Shown in pieces: positions 1 to 11,429 of a stretch of 64,000 nucleotides of DNA. This DNA is from Saururus chinensis (Eukaryota > Streptophyta > Magnoliopsida > Piperales > Saururaceae), in the NCBI GenBank assembly GCA_035235625.1, contig CP141141.1, positions 42,059,719 to 42,123,718 on the forward strand, written 5' to 3'. Below the pieces are notes generated by a model. The model was not told the origin of the DNA. It saw only the letters and a program-made list of their open reading frames with translations, and ran no database searches. The position numbers were made by a program, and so were the translations under genes. Position 1 is the stretch's first letter. Every line of letters begins with the position of its first letter.

Positions 1-1548
1 GCCCACACACCGCCTTTGTCGGGGATGTTTCGACCCTTTGACACCTCTAGTAAGATCACATCATAGTCGCACTATGTTATAAAATTTATGATATTTTAAA
101 ATTATTTTTTTACTAAAAATAGAAAGGCATTGTTGAATTTTAATATTTTAAAGGGTTAGTAGATAAGAAATTCCATGACAGGGTTATATTTGTGAACATA
201 TTTTGTTATAATACTAAGATGAAAGTTGATTATTTTAATTTTTTCTTTTTTATTTTACAAAATAATGTTCGTACTTCATTTTTCTCCATCATAGGCCTTA
301 CATGGATTAGGAAAATGGTACCTTCCTTATTTATATATGAAATTTACTTTTCCCTGTCTAAATTATAAATAGTGTACGGTCTATATTCATAGAGAAAGTA
401 GTGCAGAAATATTATCATCCTTTTTTTATTTTAGTTGGCCTGTATAATTAATTGGGGGATTACGAGGTTAATCAACGGAAGAACAATTAATCAATACGTG
501 GGAGTCTCGACGAGAATAAGTGCGTGCTTTACGACATTTGAGACCGCCCTAGCCTCCTAGGCACGGAGCTTGGCTTTGTCCTTGGGGTGCCGACTTGCGC
601 AGTTGTGCTTCTACGTTTAAACACTTTTTGCTTGAAACTCCGATAAATCATCATTAACCATTCCAAAACTTGCACTTGATATTTGGTTGACCATTTGGTT
701 AAGAACATCGAATATTGGAAGATAGTTACCACGCTTTTTCAGTCAAATTTTGCGTATATATTGGATCGGTTTTGGGCTAGTTCCTTGTATCCTAATCTTA
801 ATTCATATGATAGCGTTACAGAAAATATACTAGATTAGAGAAGTTCAGAACCCATTCTTACCTGTAGGACATCCCCAAAAGTCCAACTAGAATCGCGTTC
901 TCTTTTTGTTTTTTAAGAAAATTGTTTCAGTTCTTTAACCCTCCAATGAAACTAAAGAAAAAAAGAACTATAAACTGTATCACACCCATTTCTGTAGTAT
1001 AAGCACATATTTATTTGCAGTTTTGATGTAAAAGCTGTCACTTTGAGTTTCTTTTTTTCTTTCTGGTAACTCAACATCCAATTTTTTCATTTGCACAGAT
1101 CTAGTTAAGTACATAATGCTTCAGATCAAAGACATTCTCGTTAAGTACAGAACAACTGGAAGCATCTCGTTCTTAATATGGTAATAGTTCCCTGACAGTA
1201 AAAGAAATTCCTGATACCCATGTCTAAACAGGCGCAAAAATTGCAAAGAAAATGAAACGGAGAAACTGAGGTAGACTAGACCAAATAATAACAGACAAAA
1301 TGAGCAGAAACAAACACAAGAGGATGCACAATTGCTATCAATCATTCAGGTTTCCAACGTAACAGAATCGATCAGTTCAGTCCTTATGACACATGCCCAC
1401 ATTCCCAAACAAATTGCAGAAAACAAAAGCATAAAAACAACAACAAATACAACATAGAAAAAAAATCAATCAAATTTACATGGTACCCAGATGGATTGAG
1501 TTCCCTTCCCGGGCCACGACTGAAGATGAAGCCTAATTGAGCAGGTGA
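1..1548. other. Intergenic 3' flank of the kinase gene
   Basis: AT-rich sequence with no open frame that looks coding on either strand. The part next to 1549 must hold the 3' untranslated region of the minus-strand kinase gene; several AT-rich polyadenylation-like stretches exist but none can be singled out. No repeat with clear ends was recognised. Confidence 0.5.
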
Positions 1549-2697
1549 TCAAGATTTGGGGAGCGATTCAGTCCTTTGGACGCAGGAGTCCGATGCAGAC
1601 TGCACATTCGACACCTTCCTGCTGCCCACCTTATTTGCGAGCCCATTCCAGAACGGCAGCGGCACCCTCCGCTTCACCACCTTCAACCGCCTCACCACCT
1701 CCCCCATCGTTGGCCTCTTTTCAGCCCCGCCCTGCACGCACTCCTCCGCCAGTTCCACCAGCCCCCGCCCCACCGACGCGTCCCTTGGCGCCCCGATCCG
1801 CCGATCCATCACCGCCTCGAACTCGCCTCTGGCTATCAGAGGGAGCGCCCAGTCCACGATTGAAGGTGGGCTGTAATTGATGTCAATGGCGTGCCGGCCG
1901 CTGATTATTTCCAGCAGCAGGATGCCGAAGCTGAAGACGTCGCTCTTGGTGCTGAGGTTCTGCGGGGTGAGGTAGGCTGGGTCCAGGTAGCCGAGGGTGC
2001 CTGCTGGCGGGGTTGCCCGGCGGCGGACGTCCTCGGCGTGGCCGCGGAGGGCCAGGCCAAAGTCGCCGAGGCGGGCATTGAAGCGGGCATCGATGAGGAC
2101 GTTGGAGGACTTGATGTCGCGGTGGATGACGGGCGGGTCCGACGAGTGCAACGCCTCCACCGCCCGCGCCGTCTGCAGGGCCAGCCGCACTCGTCGTGCC
2201 CAGCCGGGCGGCCCCGCCCGGCAGTGGAGCTGATCGTAGAGGGTCCCGTTGGGCATGAACTCCACGACGATTAGCTTCTTCTTGTAAGACTCCTCATCGA
2301 GATTATTGCTCTTAGTGGCGGCGGCGGCGGCGGTGAAGCCGATGAGATTGACGAGGCGGGGGTGGCGGATGGCGGAAAGGATTTGGAGCTCGTTGTCGCC
2401 GGGATGATCCTGGTCGAGGAGGGAAGGGGCGGAGGAGGAGGAGGAGAGCTTGACGGCGACGGGGAGCTTGCCGTTGTCAAGGAGGGCCTTGTATACAGAG
2501 CCGTGGCTGCCTTTGCCGAGGAGGGAGTTAGGGGAGAAGCCAGACGTAGCCGTCTCCAGCTCCTCGTAACGGAAGCGGCGCAGATCGGGACCAGAAGACG
2601 AGGGCGGCTGCGTCTTCTTCTTCCTCCTCGACTTCTTCTTTTGCAGGGAGTCGCAAATGGCGACGGAGGACCCATTGCTGCAGAAACTGCAGTCCAT
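1549..2697 (-). CDS. Receptor-like cytoplasmic Ser/Thr protein kinase (At3g51990/At5g23170-like)
   Basis: Intronless 382-residue protein kinase. The ATG at 2697-2695 opens MDCSFCSNG; the frame continues three codons upstream without another ATG, so this start is chosen. Visible kinase features: glycine loop GKGSHG (61-66), ATP lysine K83 in VAVK, helix-C Glu at about 103, catalytic HRDIKSSN (192-199, Asp194), DFG 212-214, GTLGYLDPAY in the activation segment, SDVFSFG at 252-258. The Arg before the catalytic Asp makes it an RD kinase. There is no signal peptide or membrane segment. The N terminus has two cysteines and a polybasic run (about 20-28), which could support membrane attachment by acylation (inference). 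Length and architecture fit the small plant receptor-like cytoplasmic kinases resembling At3g51990 and At5g23170; substrate and upstream receptor are unknown. The gene is very GC-rich compared with its AT-rich surroundings. It is the only conventional intact protein gene seen here. Confidence 0.9.
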   Translation of the reverse strand: MDCSFCSNGSSVAICDSLQKKKSRRKKKTQPPSSSGPDLRRFRYEELETATSGFSPNSLLGKGSHGSVYKALLDNGKLPVAVKLSSSSSAPSLLDQDHPGDNELQILSAIRHPRLVNLIGFTAAAAATKSNNLDEESYKKKLIVVEFMPNGTLYDQLHCRAGPPGWARRVRLALQTARAVEALHSSDPPVIHRDIKSSNVLIDARFNARLGDFGLALRGHAEDVRRRATPPAGTLGYLDPAYLTPQNLSTKSDVFSFGILLLEIISGRHAIDINYSPPSIVDWALPLIARGEFEAVMDRRIGAPRDASVGRGLVELAEECVQGGAEKRPTMGEVVRRLKVVKRRVPLPFWNGLANKVGSRKVSNVQSASDSCVQRTESLPKS

Positions 2698-2960
2698 GGA
2701 CCTCAAAAGTGTGTTTCCACTACATTAACAGAGGGAGTGGGGGTGGTGAAGATGAGGAACCGCTTAATCTGTGTTCGGTGAGAGAGAAAGAGAGAGAGAG
2801 GAGTCGATAAAGAAAGAAAGAAGTCGGAGATTTGACGACTGTAAGGGAGATGGAGACGGTTTGTCTGTGCTTCTGCTCTCCTATGATTTGGCGGAACAAT
2901 TACCACAAGCCACGCCGATTGGACCTACGGGGAACCTCCGCACCCATGAAAGATGCGGCT
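2698..2960 (-). promoter_or_regulatory. 5' leader and core promoter region of the kinase gene
   Basis: Read on the minus strand, a CT-rich tract (about 2781-2825) lies 85-130 bases upstream of the ATG. Pyrimidine patches like this are common in plant core promoters and 5' leaders. No convincing TATA box was found, so the transcription start is not placed. Confidence 0.3.
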
Positions 2961-4264
2961 AGCCGCTTATCATTTAAATTTGGAAAAGTTTTTCACGCTT
3001 GCATATGACAATGAGCAAATTATAACGAATATATGTGAATATTTGATATTGAATAATAATATTACTAATGTTAATCTGTGTTAATATATGCTCTCTCGAT
3101 CTTATAGATAAATGACTCCCATGTATTTTTTATACTGAGCTTATTATTAAAGTAGAGTATTAAAAATACTTTTAATAAATTATTACTCTATTTAGGGCTA
3201 TCATTAGAATGATACATTTTGGTATAGTATATTAAACTACTCTAATTGTTTTTATTTTTTTTATCAATAACTATTCTATTAAGTAAATAATATAATTTTT
3301 TTCATATCCTTTCTATGTACTAGCTAGTTTATTGGTTAATCATTGTCCATTATCTTTTTTCATAAGGATTCACAATTTAACATAATAATTACTACTAATC
3401 CTAAAATTAATAGAATATTTGGCAATATAATAAACTCCTTTTTTTATAATTTAAAGAAGCAATCTACAATATATGCATAGTAAATACTAATCAAATATAT
3501 TTACAAAAATTAGATGTATGTTACTTATAACTTAAAAAGTTTTAAAATATTATATTCAGAGGTTCAACCAACATGTGGCAAATCACTTAAAGTAGTTCAC
3601 CACGTTACATCAACCTTTATCAATTCAATTTTAGAGTATAAATATTAAAAATATCACTTAATTAGCAAGAGTAGCTCAAAAATGTCAAAATAAGCACATT
3701 TCACAAATTAATTTAATGAATTACATATTGTTTTAGTAAAAATCTAAGAGCATTTCTATTATTTTTATCGTTGTTGCAAATAATTTGTGAGGATCGAATA
3801 TGAAATGTAAATGACCTTTAATATTTTTATATATATTAAATTTAAACCTATATGATCAAATTCTAATAAATAATACAATGTACTCTTTCTTTATTTGATA
3901 TAAGTTAAGAGTAAAAAGAGAAGCCTCTTAAAAGATATAGTTTTCTCGATAGTTTTGGATGAGACTTAGCCACTTAGGACTCTTTCGATGGTTCTAGATG
4001 GGGCATAGAGGAAAATTATAGTTTATAATAAAATATATTGTACATAAAATATATATTTTATATTACATATAAACTTAATAAATAATATATATATATAATT
4101 TATAAACATGACAAATAGAAAATAGATAAATGGGTATAATTTTTTTTTGTAACTATTCTATTTAAATAATAGTCTTATAAAATTATCTTCTTATTTAACT
4201 TATTAATTATATGATATAAACAGTATAACACTAAAATAATGCCATTGGTAGCTCTAACTCCATT
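2961..4264. other. AT-rich spacer
   Basis: Strongly AT-rich, no coding signal. Around 3090-3250 there is a weak resemblance to the dispersed repeat described at 6525-6730. Otherwise nothing recognised. Confidence 0.4.
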
Positions 4265-5230
4265 GAGTAGAGTCTTATATGGTTTAAAGGGATCGAACAA
4301 GGCCTGTGTGGAACTGGCGTGGGATAAGTCGCGTGGAGGAGCTGAGAATTAAAAATCCGTTTCCATCCCCGAGGGATGAACGAAGCGAATGGAAACAAAG
4401 GATCAGATGCGCGTGCCGCCGCGCACGTGCAGCTGTCGCTGTGGGACCTCCATTTTTATGTAATCCCACCCAAGTTCCGACCCAACCCCGTACGAAGCAC
4501 CAAAACCTCTGACCCATAGTAAATGCGAGCGGTCCCTCATCGGCTCCGCCCCGCTCTTCTTAACAGCTTTCTATGCCCAAACTACCCCTTCGTAATTAGT
4601 TAATAACCCGAAGAAGGCGGCGTCGCATTTAATGACGGCGACCGTTATCGCCTCAGTCGTGGTTGCTTTCAGCTCCGAAGGATGGCATTTTGAGTAATTC
4701 CGTGGTGACGGCTGGTCCAAACAAAGATGTCCTTGGGCGATCCCGGTTTGGCTTCTGGAAGTGTGGCCCATCTCCCGACCCGTCCACGGGTGGGTTATAC
4801 AGCCGATGGGCCTCCGACGGTCGCGGCGTGACTTGCGTGCTCTCGATCCAAACCGTCTAAACCACCCGCGGGACCCGCCATGAACTGGAATACTGTTTTT
4901 GATTCCACAATGCACAAAGAAAATCATGGCACCGGCGTAAAAAGGCAGATAAAGCGTGAGGACCCCAGCTCAGCTCAGTCCAGTGTGGTTGCTTTTTCGG
5001 ACTTTCGGTGCGGGTCTGACACATCATTGGAATTTCCGTCCTGACGGATCTTCGGAAATACATGTTCGACTGCTCGGGGTATATGGGTTCCGGGCACTGC
5101 CCTGTCCGATCAAGTGGGTCGGGTCCGGCTCCGCCGGAGGAAGGTGTTATTTCAACCACTGTCGCCTGACCAACCATTAAGGTTGGAAACTTACATGGAC
5201 GGGAACTAGTATAAATGCGGATTAAGGCTT
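4265..5230. promoter_or_regulatory. GC-rich promoter-like island without a recognisable gene
   Basis: An abrupt rise in GC content in AT-rich surroundings. It holds a G-box CACGTG at 4424-4429, TGGCCCA at 4764-4770 and TGGGCC at 4807-4812 (site II type elements typical of plant housekeeping promoters), and TATAAAT near 5209. Frames on both strands are short and do not resemble known proteins. It may be an orphaned promoter, or part of a gene whose coding exons are absent. The regulatory reading is inference. Confidence 0.25.
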
Positions 5231-5702
5231 GGAACGATCAGGCCCGCCCATTTTAAATAGAATCGAGCTAGACTAAGGGCCAAAAAGCTTATGAGCGTGT
5301 CTAATTATGCCAAGATGTTGATTCAAAGTTGTTTGATAGTCTCACGACCTTGTATATTTTTAAAAGAAATTTGGAGATTTAAAGTTTCCAAATTATTATA
5401 GTTTGGTTACGAAAAACTCATATAAAGGCAAGGGTCAATGATCTTGTACTGTGGGCATAGAAGGCAATATCAATTAATACTAAAGCATATCGGTAAATAT
5501 GTATCTTTATCAATCGTTGTTTATCATATAGTACGAGAATGGGTTGAAATGGGTACACACGATTTATCAATATTTTTGGTATACAACACCAATTTCGCAG
5601 CGATACATATTATACTCATTGATACCCATAGACCCCATCCTAGATTTATACAATATGCATCACGTCCAGGATCTCATCAGATCCGAATATTCCGCACTAA
5701 TA

Positions 5703-5802
5703 CTCCCTCCATCTAACATTAATAACTCTATTTTTTTTCAAAATTTACTAATTAATTTATTTTAAAAAATTAAATGAAACTATTAATGTGGGACAAATGG
5801 AG
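5703..5802. mobile_element. Stowaway-like MITE
   Basis: About 100 bp beginning CTCCCTCC and ending in the inverted form ...GGAG, AT-rich and self-complementary, flanked on both sides by TA (5701-5702 and 5803-5804). This is the signature of non-autonomous Tc1/mariner (Stowaway) elements. Confidence 0.75.
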
Positions 5803-5946
5803 TATTCACTGAAGAGGCCAATGTTTTATGTGTGCTTAGGTCAAACTGTTTTTGAAATTTTATTTTGCTTATATTTATTTTTGGACCGACCGAAGTAGTA
5901 GGTTTAGGTCCAATTTTTGCATCACTAAGTTGTATTTGGCATATTG

Positions 5947-5948
<2 letters not shown>

Positions 5949-5997
<49 letters not shown>
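5949..5997. repeat. (TA)n microsatellite
   Basis: About 24 uninterrupted TA units within block D1. Confidence 0.95.
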
Positions 5998-5999
<2 letters not shown>

Positions 6000-6524
6000 A
6001 CCTATAGCTTATGAATTCAAGTCATGTGCATGGAAGATAGAGATGAAATTAAAATGGATTGGATAAGAATATGACTTGATTGTGCATATTCCATATATAA
6101 AATCTCAGCCTGAAAGACAAGGTGATACATACTAAATTTTGAAAGGAAATTGAACTTTTGTTGTTCTATATGTCCTTCTAATCCTTCACAAAGAGAGTCT
6201 TGCATTCTAAAATACAACATTTTTGTTTGTGTTTAGTACGTGCTCAAAGGTGGGAGCTAGTTTTCTTGGGTTTCAACATGGTTTGATAGCTCCCACCTGG
6301 ATGAGAAGTCTCCCACCCCTTATTTCAGCCACCCCACCCCCATTAACACAGTTGGTAGATATCCACTGTCTGTGTATATGTGGGGTGGGTGCGTGGTGGG
6401 TGTGCCTGTGTATATATGAGATGGGTGTATGGGGTGAGCTGACCAAAACAGTGGTGGCAGACTCCTCATCCACTCCCACCTATACACGTATTACTTGGGC
6501 ACAAGAAGAGTTTTTCATGTTCCC

Positions 6525-6730
6525 TGCTTAACATGAGCCTAGTGTAAGGAATGCCTAGTGACCATTCATTTTTAAGATTGACGATGTACACACTAATGAT
6601 ACCGAAACTAATGTGCATTAGTGTGTGCACCGTTAATCTTATGGATGAATGACCCTCAAGTACTCCTTATGCTGGGCGCATGATGAGTGGGAAGCATTAA
6701 AATCTCTTCCTTGGGCATTCTAAAAATTTT
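6525..6730. mobile_element. Dispersed MITE-like repeat with palindromic core, copy 1
   Basis: The core is an inverted repeat: TACACACTAATG on one side and CATTAGTGTGTGCA on the other, around 6588-6631. Flanks such as CTAGTGTAAGGAATGCC and CTCCTTATGCTGGGCGC also pair imperfectly. Related copies lie near 19262, 29385, 33090 and 62790. Superfamily not identified. Confidence 0.55.
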
Positions 6731-6779
6731 GATATTCCTTAGCAGCTGACAATTATTATTTTTTGTATGAATATGCTAT

Positions 6780-6927
6780 CTCCATTCTAAAATAAGTTTT
6801 TTATTTGGATTTACAAAATGAACTAATTTTCTTAAAATAAGTGTCCTATTTAGTTTTCCAAAGTTAACAAAAATAAGTAATTTAAATTGAAAAACCAAAT
6901 AGGACACTTATTTTAAGAGGGAGGGAG
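6780..6927. mobile_element. Stowaway-like MITE
   Basis: Starts CTCCATTCTAAAATAAG and ends with the complement CTTATTTTAAGAGGGAGGGAG followed by TA. The internal AATAAGTGTCCTATTT motif is typical of plant Stowaway elements. Confidence 0.75.
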
Positions 6928-7712
6928 TATTAGTCCTAGGGGAATCGCTCAGAATTCAGTACTACTTTAGTATCGGTGTGACACGTAGATGGTTTGCTTG
7001 CCTCCAACAATTGAGACAAAGAATAAGCCAGAGAAAAGGAAATCAATGCGCAACCTCCATTCTTCATAAGCTAGCGGATAGAAAAGCACCTTTAAAGACA
7101 GAGTATTTCAATGCTCCAACTTAGTATGAGCTGGGAATTTATTCAACTGAATGGTCCACTTGAAAAGGTCATAAATATGTAATGAAGGACATTATATATC
7201 TTTGTAAATCTGGCCACTCAAATTGTGGTTCTCATTGATGAGGATAAAATATAAGTACCGTTAGAAATTTAACACATGGAGCTTTACTATTTTAAAGTTG
7301 TTACTACTTTAAAGTTGTTATAACAATCTCCTACAATCAAGAGAAGTGACAAACATGAGGCAGTTACAAAATTCACTCAGACGCCTCTATATATACACAA
7401 AAACGAGAGGAACATTAGTTACGGACTCAGACTTAATAACTTCTCTCTCACAAACTCCATAGAGTGATCTTCTTCTCACTTGGGCATCGGAGGTGCCCCT
7501 CTCTATAGATGCTGGTTCAAAAAGTGTCATCAGTCATAATGGAAATTGACCAATACATGTGAACAAACCCACCACATAAATGAGGGTTGCACATCGAAAT
7601 TGCAAGGGGATAGTTAGGAGATGATATGGTAGTAATCTTATGATTTTGGGGCCTCTCTTCGTAAGGGAGACCTACTTACCATAAATTGAATCTTTATAAC
7701 TCATAATAAATA

Positions 7713-7961
7713 ATCCATTTGTCCTAAAATAGGTACCTCATTTGAAAAAATAAATTTTCCTAAAATAAGTGTCCCATTTGCTTAGTTGACAACTACTATC
7801 TCATCTCTTATGCAGTTTTTATGTATATTTTTTCTAAAATACCTTCTATCAATTTTTTTATGTATCAATAAAGAGGGTATTTTTTAAAAAAATTGAGTGA
7901 TATAAGGTAGTTTAAATATTTGACTTTTTTCAAAATAGGGCACTTATTTCATAAGAGAGAG
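7713..7961. mobile_element. Stowaway-like MITE, diverged
   Basis: Left end ATCCATTTGTCCTAAAATAGG pairs with right end GGCACTTATTTCATAAGAGAGAG; TA lies on both sides. About 250 bp, non-coding. Confidence 0.6.
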
Positions 7962-8534
7962 TACTAAATAAATAATAGCAAGTCTAAATGGAGGGGGGCT
8001 CCACATCTCAAAATGGACTCAAATTCAGTGTCTCGCCATCTTTGGCACTACATCTTATAAGGCCACAATGAAAAAACGTTTACAGGTAATTTAATTACCC
8101 AATAACATTTACATAAGACAGTATATAATCAGCTGAACGGAAATCATTTCTCACTTACACCACTAGACCTTTGCCTTTTTTGTGGTTCAGATGTAGTGAC
8201 AATAGGGTTTCATGCCTGGCCCATCCCCACCCAAACTATCCACGGCACCAAGCACATGGTCTTCACCTTGCACAAATCTTCTCAAGACGTGTTGATTAAA
8301 ATTGAAAAATAAATTCGTGACCGGTTTTCTCTGACCAGTTCCTTTACCAACCCATATAGGGATTTGGACATATATAGTACGTAAGGGGCACTGAGCCGGT
8401 CACGCTAGAGGCTCTCACAAAAATTGCCAACTAAAGCACGCACTATAGTTTGAGACCCAGCACATTCAAAACACAAGACCGTCAATTCAAGATTTCGAGT
8501 TCAAAGCAGATATAGCCGGTCGTAGTCAAAGCAC

Positions 8535-8605
8535 AAACCCAACCGCGTAGGCGCTGCATGAGTCCCCATCCAACTGAAAACCCCACCCTCACAACATGTA
8601 TATAA
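8535..8605 (+). promoter_or_regulatory. Promoter of peptide gene A1
   Basis: TATATAA at 8599-8605 lies 142 bp before the ATG. Upstream is the block CCGCGTAGGCGCTGCATGAG, which recurs almost unchanged before genes A2 and A3. CCGCGT fits the CGCG box recognised by calmodulin-binding CAMTA factors, and TGAGTC resembles a bZIP half-site. Factor assignments are inference. Confidence 0.5.
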
Positions 8606-8746
8606 GCAACAACGCCTTCCCTTTTCCCTCCTCACATCACAAAGCGAACCAACCGTCGTCTCTTGATCGCAGAGTCACAGCAAAGTCGATATATCATCTT
8701 GTTTCAGCTTCTTGTCAACTGCACTAGCTATCTTGAGAAGATAAAA

Positions 8747-9061
8747 ATGGCCCTCCGCGGCAGTGATAATGTGGTGCTAGTTTTGTTTCTCTTGTTCCTT
8801 GTGATCATGGCAGCGCCAGCGGCTGTTGTGGCAGCGAGGCCGCTCGGCTGCCAGTTTCAGTCACTACAGAGAGGTCCAACGCCACCTCGCCCACAATGCT
8901 ACAACACCCCCAACGGGGGCGGCGGGAGTTGCCCGCTTGTCGCCTCCCAGAACTTCGCGAGCCACCACCGCCTCCCCGCCACCTCGCCAGCGACTCCACT
9001 CCGCGTCCCCTTCATCGCCACTACCAACAACGTGGCGAGCCTGCAAGACCAGGCCTCTTGA
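8747..9061 (+). CDS. Small secreted cysteine-pair peptide precursor A1 (CTNIP/SCREW-like)
   Basis: 104-residue precursor, single exon. ATG at 8747 is chosen because residues 1-29 then form a signal peptide: MALRGS followed by a hydrophobic run to AAVVAA. The secreted part has LGC (Cys35), a conserved FQSLQRGPTPPRPQC stretch, and a cysteine pair Cys51/Cys62 in the form CYNTPNGGGGSC. The tail is Ala/Pro/Ser-rich and ends SLQDQAS. The pattern C-x-N-x-P, Gly-rich spacer, second Cys resembles the CTNIP/SCREW phytocytokines perceived by HSL3/NUT; that match is from memory and not searched. It would then be an apoplastic signalling peptide. A2 and A3 are close paralogues; B1 and B2 are more distant ones. 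Confidence 0.7.
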   Translation: MALRGSDNVVLVLFLLFLVIMAAPAAVVAARPLGCQFQSLQRGPTPPRPQCYNTPNGGGGSCPLVASQNFASHHRLPATSPATPLRVPFIATTNNVASLQDQAS

Positions 9062-10547
9062 GCTTCTTCCGCTCCGAGTGCTGACAGCATGTAAATGACA
9101 TTCTTTAATTAGTTAGTTTAGGATTTGTGAAAATAACTTTTGGTGATATTTATGCATGGGATGATCACACGTTAGAATCTGAAAGCTGAATTCCATGCTG
9201 CTGATGTAAAAACAACATCCATTATAAGAATACACGATCGTCATATGCCTTATTGACTGACCGTCTAATTTCTCTTTCTATAGTGATGAATCAATTAAGC
9301 TAGTGCCATATATATCCTAAACTTATAAAAAAATGCTTTAATCTTAAATAACGTATCAAGCCAGTGCTATGTCGTCCCATTAGGTTTTTCAAATATTTGG
9401 TATTATTACCTAGCACCAGTGCCCAGAGCAAAGCCAGATTTAGGAATCCACCGATGATAACTGTTGTTCAACACAAAATATGTTGAATATTCGCGCGACT
9501 GTGTCTTTCATGTTATAGTGTTGTACATAAGCTTTTGTCAAGAAAGACTTGTCTAGTCTGACCAGCTTTTTTACTAAGTCTTGGCCAACAATAAAAGAGG
9601 TTGACACATAATTTAAAACTGGTGCAACATAGACTTGGGAACCGGTTCCAACATGTTCCTCCTTCTATGTCCATTAAACATGGCGTCATGTACGGTAGTC
9701 AAACGGTAGGTGGTCAGAAAAATAATTTTTTTAAAGAAACGAGTACATATATAAAAGCGAATTAAATAGAGTTTACATCAGTGAGGGAAAACCTACCGGG
9801 GTCTTCAAAAATAGTAATTGAGGGTCTTCGAAATAAAGACTCATTTGTCTTTGTGGCAAAATAGAGACCCATAAATTTTAACTATAAATGTTAATTTTTT
9901 TATTTTAATATTAAAAATAAAATAAAATAATAAGTAAAAAGAGAGTACAAATTAAAGAAGTGGGCATAATAAAATTTTTAAAAAAGTATAAATGGCATCC
10001 CTAAATAGAGACGCCAAAAAGGGCATCCCAAAAGGGGGCGCCATTTCCACCATTTCTATGTTAGAAATGGTGGCTTGGTTGCAAAAATTGGGGCACCATT
10101 TCTGCCGGTTGATATGGCTGCATGGGACACCATAGGGATTTGGCATCCCGCATTGGAGATGCTCTTATACTCCATCTGTACGATATTAATGACTTTATTT
10201 ATTTTTTAAAAATAAATTAATTTATATTTATTTAAAAAAACTAAATACAATTATTAATATAGGGACAATAAGGTTTATGAATAATGGCGAATCATAATTA
10301 TAGTTAGTAAGGTCACCATCTAGGGTTTAGGGGCGCTCTAAAAAGGGTTAATTAACCAAAATCATCCCATAGTACATGGTAATGCACAAAATATTATCAA
10401 TTTCAATGTAATACAAAAAATGACCATGTGTACATGTGAACCCCCACACATGGTAAAAATTATCTAAAATGCCTCTCTTATATACAAAAAATCGGATAAA
10501 TCAAACATTTACATAATGAACCAGATATCGAAGTAACATACACTTGT
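9062..10547. other. 3' flank of A1 and spacer
   Basis: The first part matches the 3' flanks of A2 and A3 and so belongs to the duplicated unit. Further on, the sequence up to about 10165 ends in GCATTGGAGATGCTCTTA, a kind of terminus often seen in plant MITEs, but the opposite end was not found. Around 10330-10500 it resembles one terminus of the foldback element at 56150-57992. No genes seen. Confidence 0.4.
10170..10270. mobile_element. Stowaway-like MITE
   Basis: CTCCATCTGTACGATATTAAT at the left, and a complementary ATTAATATAGGGACAAT at the right; AT-rich, about 100 bp, TA at the left edge. The right edge is eroded. Confidence 0.5.
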
Positions 10548-10559
10548 CACTACAACAAA

Positions 10560-10960
10560 ATGGGTTATTAGCGACGCTTTTGTTCACGACGCAATGCAAC
10601 GCGTCGCTATAAACTATCATTTACGACTCTTAGTAAACCGTCACAAATGACTCTTACCTTTAGCGACGCTTTGCTAAAAGTGTCGCTAATAATAGCCTTA
10701 TAGCGACGCTTTTTCGAAAGCGTCTCTACAAGTAAGTTTATTAGCGACGCTTTTTGTACTGCGTCGCTAAAGGTATATTATTAGCGACGCTTTTCTAAAA
10801 GCGTCTCCAATAATCTTACTTTTAGCGACGCTGTCGAAAAAGCGTCGCTATAAGTTTTATTTAATTTTTTTTAAAATTTTTAAAAAATAACTTTCAATGA
10901 CAGTTTTCTGTAGCGTCGCTACTGATGATACTTTTAGTGACACTTTTTAGTTTTCTATAA
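10560..10960. repeat. Left subterminal repeat array of CACTA element 1
   Basis: At least ten copies of TAGCGACGCT or its complement AGCGTCGCTA in both orientations, many paired as short inverted repeats about 30-40 bp apart. This matches the subterminal repeat region of CACTA elements. Confidence 0.85.
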
Positions 10961-11429
10961 CGTCAATGTATATTTATTCGCAACGTAATAAGTAATATAA
11001 ATTATGAAATACCTAATTAATAAAATATATATATTATATATTATTTTCTTCTAAAATAAACTTTGATGATATTGTAGGAATATCATATTGTTTTTTCTTC
11101 TAAATTAAACTTTGTATAATGAAATTTTTTTTGATGATATTCCTCTTCGTCATGCATTGGTAATATTATTTATCTCTCTTAAAAAATGATAAGTAGTACT
11201 AAATAGTATCAAATTATTATTAATTTTAATTATCTATATATTAAAATTAGAATAATTAATATAAATTATAAAATTCATATATTATTAATATGAATATAAA
11301 ATTCATAAATAATTATTTACTATATTATATAATAATTGATTTAAAGTGTAAAAAAGAACTATTTACTAATATTATTAAATTATATGAATAATATAATGAA
11401 GGGAAATTTATTTAAATAATAATTTTTTA

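Larger units (their letters stand above)
5690..9250 (+). repeat. Segmental duplication block D1 (A-peptide unit, copy 1)
   Basis: About 3.5 kb that recurs in inverted form at roughly 18080-21830 (D2) and in part at 30735-32830 (D3). Shared landmarks are the segment around 6010-6230, the segment around 6235-6295, the stretch around 6960-7160, the promoter and gene A1. Independent MITE insertions distinguish the copies. Borders are approximate because they were matched by eye. Confidence 0.7.

Noticed and set aside
2698-2706. Three-codon upstream extension of the kinase frame starting TTG
   Set aside because: The first ATG at 2697 is a normal plant start; there is no reason to invoke a non-ATG start.
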